From the NCBI GenBank assembly GCA_029558435.1, contig JAKQEZ010000427.1, positions 1 to 20,417 of the forward strand: DNA of 20,417 nucleotides. Reading direction: 5' to 3'. The DNA comes from Bacteroidota bacterium. GTDB lineage: Bacteria > Bacteroidota > Bacteroidia > Flavobacteriales > Crocinitomicaceae. The notes under the pieces are model-generated. The model was not told the DNA's origin. It ran no database searches and was given only the letters and a program-made list of their open reading frames with translations. Made by a program: the position numbers and the translations under genes. This document shows, one piece after another, positions 15,336-20,417 of the stretch (the first letter of the stretch is position 1; each line of letters opens with the position of its first letter).

Positions 15336-17444
15336 CTATTTCATACGTTTGAGACCAACTCGTTTGCGTGGAATATCAATTTCGGTAATTTTTACACGTA
15401 CGTGTTCATGCAATTGGATGAATTTTGAAGGATCTTCCACATATTCATCTGCCAATTGCGATTTGTGAATCAACCCATTTTCTTTAATCCCAATATTGAC
15501 AAAAGCACCAAATGCCGTAACGTTGGTAACAATTCCTTCCAACTCCATTCCAATTTTTAAATCTTCAATGGTGCGAATGGATGAATCAAATTCTAATACT
15601 TTGGCTTGTTTGCGAGGGTCGCGACCAGGTTTTTTCAACTCGTTTACAATATCGGCAAATGTATAAGCATCAATTTCTTGAAAATCCGCTTGCTTAATTG
15701 TTGCAAGTTTTTCAGCATTGCCAATTAATTCTTCTGTTTTCAAACCCAATTTTTTGGCAATTTTTTCAACGTGCTTGTAGCTTTCTGGGTGCACCGATGA
15801 ATTGTCAAGTGGGTTTTTCCCCTCGCGAATGCGCAAAAATCCTGCTGCTTGTTCAAACGCTTTATCACCCAAACGTTTTACTTTTTTCAATTCTTCTCTG
15901 GAAGTAAATTTCCCAACCTCTGTACGGTGTGCAACAATGTTTTCTGCCAACTGTGGACCTAATCCAGAAACATAACTTAACAAATAAGGAGAAGCTGTGT
16001 TGAGGTCAACCCCAACTGTGTTTACAGCCGAAACAACCACATCGTCCAATGCTTCTTTCAATTGTGTTTGGTTGACCTCGTGCTGGTATTGTCCCACACC
16101 AACCGATTTCGGGTCAATTTTTACTAACTCAGCCAATGGGTCCATCAATCGGCGACCAATAGAAACCGCTCCTCTCACAGTTACATCGTAATCAGGAAAT
16201 TCTTTACGAGCAATGGAACTTGCCGAATAAATAGAAGCTCCATCTTCGCGCACAGAAAACACCAACAAATCACGGTTGAATTGAATGTGTTTGATAAATG
16301 TTTCTGTTTCACGTCCCGCTGTTCCGTCACCTATTGCAATAGCTTCTATTTTGTAGGCTTCAACCAATTGTGCAATTTTTGCTTTGGCTGCACTTGTTTC
16401 TTTTTGAGGTGGATGTGGGTAAATGGTGGCATTGGTCAACAAACTTCCGTGCTCATCAATGCACACAACTTTACAACCGGTTCTAAATCCTGGGTCTATT
16501 GCCAACACACGTTTTTCGCCCAAAGGTGGCGCAAGTAACAATTGACGCAAATTGGTGCTAAACACTTTGATAGCTTCCTTATCGGCTTTTTCTTTTTGTG
16601 CTTGTAGGATTTCATTTTGTAGCGATGGAGCTAACAAACGTTTGTAGGCATCATCACACGCTTTTTCAACAACAGCCGAGCAATCGTCGTTACCTTTCAC
16701 AAACATGCGGTGCAAGGTTTCCAAAGCTTCCTCTTTTTCTGGTTGAACAGTGATTTTCAACAAACCTTCTCTATCAGCACGATACAATGCCAAAAATCGG
16801 TGCGAAGCTGTTTTAAACAAAGGTTCAGAAAAATCAAAATAATCTTTGTATTTCTCCGCTTCTATTTCCTTGCCTTTTACTAGTTTAGAACTTAATTTTC
16901 CTTTGCGTGTGTAGAGGTTGCGCAAGCGTGCACGTGCAGCAGTTGATTCGTTTACCCATTCGGCAATGATGTCTTGCGCTCCTTGAATGGCTTCGTCTTC
17001 ATCATTGATTGAGCCTTTTACAAAACGGTTGGCCATTGCGTATAAATCGCCTCGTTGCGACATAATCATTTTTGCCAAGGGTTCTAATCCTGCTTTTTTT
17101 GCTTTATCGCCACGTGTTTCTTTGCGTTGTTTGTAGGGCAAATAAAGGTCTTCCAACTCAACTAAATCAAACGTAGTTGTAATTTTTTCCTTTAATTCGG
17201 GTGTTAATTTATCTTGTTGTTCAATGCTTTTCAAAATGGTTTGCTGGCGTGCTTCAATTTCATCGTATTTTTTAGCTTCATCACGAATAGAGGTGATTTG
17301 CACTTCGTCTAAATTTCCAGTTAACTCCTTGCGGTAACGAGCAATGAAAGGTACGGTTGCACCAGATTCCAATAATTTTAAGGTATTTTCTACTGCTCGT
17401 TGACTTTGAGCCGTGTGCTGAATAACAAATTGAACTTTTTCCAT
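15336..17444 (-). CDS. tex: Tex-family S1 RNA-binding protein
   Basis: A 702-residue Tex protein, a nucleic-acid-binding factor related to eukaryotic Spt6 and implicated in transcription and stress tolerance. Domains in order: the N-terminal helical Tex region (about residues 1-310, with the signature VPFIARYRKELTGNLDE), the YqgF/RNase H-like domain (from about 312, RVLAIDPGFRTGCKV with D at about 316), the paired helix-hairpin-helix region (about 470-560, containing VGQYQHEVNQ and SGLGPQLAENIVAHR), and the C-terminal S1 domain (about 625-700, GIVTNVTAFGAFVNIGIKENG). Length and order are normal. The ATG at 17444 is chosen; an upstream TTG at 17462 would add six residues unlike the family. It is a single-gene unit, divergent from the 119-aa gene and convergent with the zinc-ribbon gene. 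Confidence 0.96.
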   Translation of the reverse strand: MEKVQFVIQHTAQSQRAVENTLKLLESGATVPFIARYRKELTGNLDEVQITSIRDEAKKYDEIEARQQTILKSIEQQDKLTPELKEKITTTFDLVELEDLYLPYKQRKETRGDKAKKAGLEPLAKMIMSQRGDLYAMANRFVKGSINDEDEAIQGAQDIIAEWVNESTAARARLRNLYTRKGKLSSKLVKGKEIEAEKYKDYFDFSEPLFKTASHRFLALYRADREGLLKITVQPEKEEALETLHRMFVKGNDDCSAVVEKACDDAYKRLLAPSLQNEILQAQKEKADKEAIKVFSTNLRQLLLAPPLGEKRVLAIDPGFRTGCKVVCIDEHGSLLTNATIYPHPPQKETSAAKAKIAQLVEAYKIEAIAIGDGTAGRETETFIKHIQFNRDLLVFSVREDGASIYSASSIARKEFPDYDVTVRGAVSIGRRLMDPLAELVKIDPKSVGVGQYQHEVNQTQLKEALDDVVVSAVNTVGVDLNTASPYLLSYVSGLGPQLAENIVAHRTEVGKFTSREELKKVKRLGDKAFEQAAGFLRIREGKNPLDNSSVHPESYKHVEKIAKKLGLKTEELIGNAEKLATIKQADFQEIDAYTFADIVNELKKPGRDPRKQAKVLEFDSSIRTIEDLKIGMELEGIVTNVTAFGAFVNIGIKENGLIHKSQLADEYVEDPSKFIQLHEHVRVKITEIDIPRKRVGLKRMK

Positions 17445-17527
17445 ACGGGGCTGAAAGTACAAAAAATGCTTGAATTATGTGAGGAAAGAATTTATTAACA
17501 ACAATTTTTTAGATTAAAATGAAAGTA

Positions 17528-17561
17528 TTTATGTTTTTATGATTTAAGTTGCTTACATTTG
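17528..17561 (+). promoter_or_regulatory. Promoter of the 119-aa protein gene
   Basis: TACATTTG (17554-17561) matches the Bacteroidota -7 consensus TAnnTTTG at every fixed position. A TTTATG (17528-17533) sits 20 bases upstream, a degenerate -33 element. The predicted 5' untranslated leader is about 65 bases to the ATG at 17633. Confidence 0.6.
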
Positions 17562-17632
17562 TACCATCAAATCATTCAATTTTTGTTGAGTGAGGTTAAT
17601 TATTTGAATAAAAGAGTTTTAAAAGTAAAGAC

Positions 17633-17992
17633 ATGAAGACTGCGCAAGCAAATCAAAAGTTAGAAGCAATTATTGAGAAAGTTGAAAAGAAAGGAATTGA
17701 AGCTCCTCAATTAGTAGAAGATTTAAAATCGCTAAGAGAGATTGCTTTGCAAGAGCAAGATCCTTTGGTTACAAAAGTGTTGCGTTTGACTTATGAATAC
17801 TTGACTGCCAACAACGCATTTAGTGTTGAAGCTCAATACGATGAGGACGAGGATGGAAATGAATTTCCAGTTGAGGTAGATGACAAAGAAAACTTGTTGT
17901 ATTTGTTGAATTTGCTTAAAAACGCAGAACACAAAATAAACCGCGAAGAAATTAAAGATTACCGTACAGCTTTGAAAGAAGAATTGTATTAA
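17633..17992 (+). CDS. Acidic 119-aa protein of unknown function
   Basis: I do not recognise a named family. The 119 residues are highly charged. The N-terminal half is predicted helical, possibly coiled coil (about residues 3-62, QKLEAIIEKVEKKG ... LVEDLKSLREIALQEQDPLV). An acidic loop follows (about 68-83, YDEDEDGNEFPVEVDD), then a helical C-terminus (about 84-119, ENLLYLLNLLKNAEHKINRE). There are no cysteines, no signal peptide and no membrane segment, so it should be cytosolic. The gene is supported by a clear promoter core upstream, the ATG start, clean codon use and a strong intrinsic terminator 24 bases after the stop: a monocistronic unit. The acidic loop might bind metal or basic partners, which is speculation. 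Small size and charge are compatible with a regulatory or scaffold role. Confidence 0.85.
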   Translation: MKTAQANQKLEAIIEKVEKKGIEAPQLVEDLKSLREIALQEQDPLVTKVLRLTYEYLTANNAFSVEAQYDEDEDGNEFPVEVDDKENLLYLLNLLKNAEHKINREEIKDYRTALKEELY

Positions 17993-18015
17993 TTGTAATC
18001 GATGCAATAATTTTG

Positions 18016-18043
18016 AAATCCGTTAGCAATAGCGGATTTTTTT
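18016..18043 (+). terminator. Intrinsic terminator after the 119-aa protein gene
   Basis: AAATCCG (18016-18022) pairs with CGGATTT (18033-18039), extended inward by a T-G and a T-A pair, with a loop of about six bases. A run of seven T (18037-18043) follows on the plus strand. The stop codon of the convergent glycosyltransferase gene lies in the T-run, so the hairpin may also help end that transcript. Confidence 0.8.
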
Positions 18044-19115
18044 ATTTTCCATTCATTACAATGGCCGCAAATTGTTGGTTTTGTGTAGTAGCCGAAAATT
18101 TAGGATTGTCAATCAATTGTTGTTTTAATTGGGTGTGATGTTGAAGGAAATTGGAAAATTGTTTGCCAAAATTATTCAAATTGTAAAACTCAACTCCTGT
18201 GTTAAAATCTTCCCAATCACGGTAGTTTTCATGAATCATCAACGGAATTTTGTAGGCAAACGCATTGTTGATAGCTCCCGAAATTTGACGCGAAAAATAC
18301 TCTTCGGCACTTGGTGTATTGGGATGAACCAACGGCATTAGTCCGTCAAAATGAGATAGGTAAGCATCAAAATCCACTTCCGATACAAAATCATCAAATA
18401 ATTGAACCCGAGATGTAAGGTTGCTTTGTTCAATAGCTTGTTTAAATGCCGCCACTTCTTCTTTTTTTGCATCGCTTTTACCCAAAAAAATGAATTGAAC
18501 GTTGCTCGGAGTTTGTTGCGCCATTTTTAAAAAGCCCGTTAAATCTTTTCTGCGCGATTCAACACCACCAATTATTCCTATCCAAATTTCATCTGTTTTT
18601 TTCTCCAACTTTTTACCAAAGTGAGCATAACTCAACGGATAAAAAGAATGTACAGTTCTCCCTTTTTGAGGTTTTACACGACTTTTCAAGGTGTCATTGA
18701 GTACAAAATACGTTTTTATTTTAGTAGAAATAAGTGTTTGAGTAAAGCTGCCATTGAGCATTTTGATGGTGTGAATAATACCAAAAAAATTAATTTTTGA
18801 TGGAGCCGTTAGACACAAATTGCGGATGTGACCTCCTTGGGCTGTATTGGCAATCACAGTGGTGATGTTTTGTTCTTTAAACCATTTGTTGAGTTGTTTC
18901 ATTGTAAAAAAATCGCCCAACATGGTGTGTGGAAAACTAACTTCGTGAAAACAATCAATCGTGTTTTTGAATGCACTGTTTTTTTCGTACATTTTTTTAT
19001 CGCAACACAACGCAACCCATGCACCAGCTTGTTTTAAACCAATAAGTTGAGAAAGGATGCATTCGTCGTGACTTCCTCCAATTTCTACAATTGCAATTCT
19101 TTTTTGTGTGCTCAT
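18042..19115 (-). CDS. GT-B-like glycosyltransferase
   Basis: A 357-residue protein with the look of a group 1 (GT4-like) glycosyltransferase of two Rossmann-like halves. The N-terminal half begins KRIAIVEIGGSHDECILSQL (residues 5-24). The second half starts at about 177 with IWIGIIGGVESRRKDLTGFL, then VQFIFLGKSD (206-214), a VQLFDDFV strand (237-244), and a donor-site-like segment SAEEYFSRQISGAINNAFAY (269-288) ending near KIPLMIHENYRD. No signal peptide or membrane helix is seen. Such enzymes transfer a nucleotide-activated sugar to an envelope or exopolysaccharide acceptor; the substrates are unknown and no other sugar genes adjoin. The ATG at 19115 is preferred over a TTG at 19169 because a consensus -7 box lies just upstream of the ATG, inside the would-be extension. 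Weaker similarity than tex or accA makes the exact family uncertain. Confidence 0.75.
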   Translation of the reverse strand: MSTQKRIAIVEIGGSHDECILSQLIGLKQAGAWVALCCDKKMYEKNSAFKNTIDCFHEVSFPHTMLGDFFTMKQLNKWFKEQNITTVIANTAQGGHIRNLCLTAPSKINFFGIIHTIKMLNGSFTQTLISTKIKTYFVLNDTLKSRVKPQKGRTVHSFYPLSYAHFGKKLEKKTDEIWIGIIGGVESRRKDLTGFLKMAQQTPSNVQFIFLGKSDAKKEEVAAFKQAIEQSNLTSRVQLFDDFVSEVDFDAYLSHFDGLMPLVHPNTPSAEEYFSRQISGAINNAFAYKIPLMIHENYRDWEDFNTGVEFYNLNNFGKQFSNFLQHHTQLKQQLIDNPKFSATTQNQQFAAIVMNGK

Positions 19116-19123
19116 TTCAACAG

Positions 19124-19155
19124 CAAATATATTCTTTCCAACGGTTATTTTTGAA
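19124..19155 (-). promoter_or_regulatory. Candidate promoter of the glycosyltransferase gene
   Basis: On the minus strand TATATTTG (complement of 19124-19131) is a full match to TAnnTTTG. A weak -33 TTC (complement of 19153-19155) sits 21 bases upstream. The -7 box ends only eight bases before the ATG at 19115, so the mRNA would be leaderless or nearly so. Confidence 0.5.
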
Positions 19156-19221
19156 TTTATCTGTTCCAACTTTTACAAATAGCAACATTTATTGTATTTT
19201 AGCAATCTGAAATTTTTTAAA

Positions 19222-20175
19222 ATGAATACATATTTAGATTTCGAACAACCAATTAAGGAGCTTGAAGAACAAATAGCGAGTACGAAAGAAATTGGTGAAA
19301 ATACAGGCGTTGATATGTCTGATAAAATCAAAGAATTAGAAAAAAAATTAATTAAAGAAACCAAGGCTATTTTCTCAGGTTTAACACCTTGGCAACGTGT
19401 ACAATTGTCGCGTCATCCAGATAGACCTTATTCATTAGCATACATTGATTACATCACTAACGGAACTTTTCAAGAATTGCACGGAGATAGAGGTGTAAGA
19501 GATGATAAAGCAATGGTGGGTGGTTTTGGACTTGTTGACGGTCAATCGGTTATGTTTATTGGTCAGCAAAAAGGAATTAACACTAAAATGCGCCAGTACC
19601 GTAATTTTGGTATGCCCAATCCAGAAGGTTATAGAAAAGCCTTACGTTTGATGAAATTGGCAGAAAAATTCAACAAACCAATTGTAACGTTTATTGATAC
19701 TCCGGGAGCTTTTCCAGGTTTGGAGGCTGAAGAACGTGGTCAAGGAGAAGCGATTGCACGCAACATCTACGAAATGATGCGTTTAAAAGTCCCTGTGCTT
19801 TGTATCATTATTGGAGAAGGTGCTTCTGGTGGAGCGTTGGGAATTGGAGTAGGAGATAAGGTAACCATGTTGGAAAATACGTGGTATTCTGTAATTTCTC
19901 CTGAATCTTGTTCATCTATTTTGTGGAGAAGTTGGGAATACAAAGAAAAAGCGGCAAGTGCTTTGAAATTAACGTCAACAGACATGAAGAAAAACGGATT
20001 AGTTGATGACGTAATTCCAGAACCAGTATGTGGAGCACACCGCAATCACGAAGAAATTTTTGAAACGGTAAAACAATACATCGTTAAAAATGTAAAAGCA
20101 CTCGAAAAAGTAGATGCAGACAAACGCGTAAATGATAGAATTGAAAAATTCTGCAAAATGGGTGTTTGGAAATAA
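19222..20175 (+). CDS. accA: Acetyl-CoA carboxylase carboxyltransferase subunit alpha
   Basis: Alpha subunit of the carboxyltransferase of acetyl-CoA carboxylase, which with AccD moves the carboxyl group from biotin to acetyl-CoA, giving malonyl-CoA for fatty-acid synthesis in the cytosol. The 317-residue length is that of the family. Recognisable parts: the N-terminal helical region with [32 protein letters not shown] (residues 62-75), [20 protein letters not shown] (112-131), the crotonase-type core [20 protein letters not shown] (158-177), and the oxyanion-hole glycines in [17 protein letters not shown] (196-212). The ATG at 19222 is the standard start; the ten open codons before it carry no family sequence. 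accA stands apart from accD here, as is common in Bacteroidota. It is divergent from the glycosyltransferase gene and ends at a strong shared terminator. No anomaly was seen. Confidence 0.97.
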   Translation: MNTYLDFEQPIKELEEQIASTKEIGENTGVDMSDKIKELEKKLIKETKAIFSGLTPWQRVQLSRHPDRPYSLAYIDYITNGTFQELHGDRGVRDDKAMVGGFGLVDGQSVMFIGQQKGINTKMRQYRNFGMPNPEGYRKALRLMKLAEKFNKPIVTFIDTPGAFPGLEAEERGQGEAIARNIYEMMRLKVPVLCIIIGEGASGGALGIGVGDKVTMLENTWYSVISPESCSSILWRSWEYKEKAASALKLTSTDMKKNGLVDDVIPEPVCGAHRNHEEIFETVKQYIVKNVKALEKVDADKRVNDRIEKFCKMGVWK

Positions 20176-20194
20176 TATTTTTCAAAAAGGATAT

Positions 20195-20226
20195 AAAAAA
20201 ACCGATTCAAACGAATCGGTTTTTTT
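20195..20226. terminator. Bidirectional terminator between accA and the OmpA-type gene
   Basis: ACCGATTC (20201-20208) and GAATCGGT (20213-20220) form a perfect 8-bp stem with an AAAC loop. It is flanked by six A on the left (20195-20200) and six T on the right (20221-20226) that extend the pairing and give a T-run on either strand. It serves the two convergent genes. Confidence 0.93.
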
Positions 20227-20242
20227 GTTTTCAATACTGTGA

Positions 20243-20417
20243 TTATTTCATCTTTACAATAATAAACTCGGTTCTTCTATTTTGTTGGTGAAGAGTTTCT
20301 TTTTCTTCCTCTGTTTTAGCTTTAGCAATTTCTGCATCGCTCACCTTTAGTTTTGATTCACCGTAACCTTTACCATAAATACGATCTTTTGCAATTCCTT
20401 GTGAAATGATGTATTTT
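20243..20417 (-). CDS. OmpA-family protein, C-terminal end only
   Basis: The frame enters from the right edge and stops with TAA at 20245-20243; 58 codons, including the stop, are visible. The tail contains YIISQGIAKDRIYGKGYGES, then a charged insertion with KAKTEEEKETLHQQ, and ends NRRTEFIIVKMK. The pattern G-I-x-x-x-R-I-x-x-x-G-Y-G-E-S ... N-R-R-T-E-F is the end of an OmpA-like peptidoglycan-binding domain; the first Arg of the N-R-R triplet is a conserved contact residue in the family. The full protein is probably an outer-membrane or periplasmic OmpA/PAL-type anchor, but its N-terminal part is outside the window, so its subtype (with or without a beta-barrel, TPR or WD40-like repeats) cannot be stated. 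Confidence 0.88.
   Translation of the reverse strand, partial: KYIISQGIAKDRIYGKGYGESKLKVSDAEIAKAKTEEEKETLHQQNRRTEFIIVKMK

Noticed and set aside
17444..17462. Longer tex start at the TTG at 17462
   Set aside because: The six added residues are not family-like, and the ATG at 17444 gives the standard Tex N-terminus.

Overview
The window looks like a chromosomal segment of a low-GC member of the Bacteroidota, most likely of the Flavobacteriales type. The evidence is a complete moxR-DUF58-bat (aerotolerance) operon in the order typical of that phylum, TAnnTTTG-like promoter cores in place of E. coli-type -10 boxes, few Shine-Dalgarno-like sites, and an OmpA-type protein and small zinc-ribbon protein of flavobacterial type. 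No RNA genes, CRISPR arrays or intact insertion sequences were seen. No gene-free stretch exceeds 300 bases; the longest is about 190 bases (17445..17632), upstream of tex.

Region 1 (1..7380, plus strand) is a defence-type accessory region. It opens with the C-terminal end of a REP-associated (IS200/Y1-like) tyrosine transposase. Next comes hsdS, a two-domain type I restriction specificity subunit, and hsdR, the restriction/translocase subunit, closes the block. hsdM is not in the window and is presumably upstream. Between hsdS and hsdR lie four cargo genes: an unrecognised 191-aa protein 1 bp after hsdS, a DUF1643 protein, and an overlapping pair made of a HipA-like kinase and a DUF3037 protein. 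The 191-aa gene and the kinase/DUF3037 pair look more AT-rich than hsdR. This nested arrangement is the most interesting part of the window.

Region 2 (7433..14863, minus strand) is a tightly packed operon read moxR, DUF58, a BatD/DUF4381-like membrane protein, batA, batB, batC, batD. Junctions are overlaps of 1 to 8 bases, direct abutment, or an 11-base gap. Together the genes describe an inner-membrane/periplasmic complex: a MoxR AAA+ ATPase, a cytosolic VWA-like DUF58 protein, two membrane-anchored VWA proteins, a periplasmic TPR protein with a long Asn/Gln-rich stretch, and two Ig-like BatD-type anchors. batE, often present after batD, is missing; the restriction block converges on the 3' end of batD through a shared hairpin.

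Region 3 (14970..20417) holds ordinary chromosomal genes: a small zinc-ribbon protein converging on tex, a 119-aa acidic conserved-looking protein of unknown function, a GT-B-like glycosyltransferase, accA (acetyl-CoA carboxyltransferase alpha subunit), and the C-terminal end of an OmpA-family protein. accA and the OmpA-type gene converge on a near-perfect bidirectional terminator.
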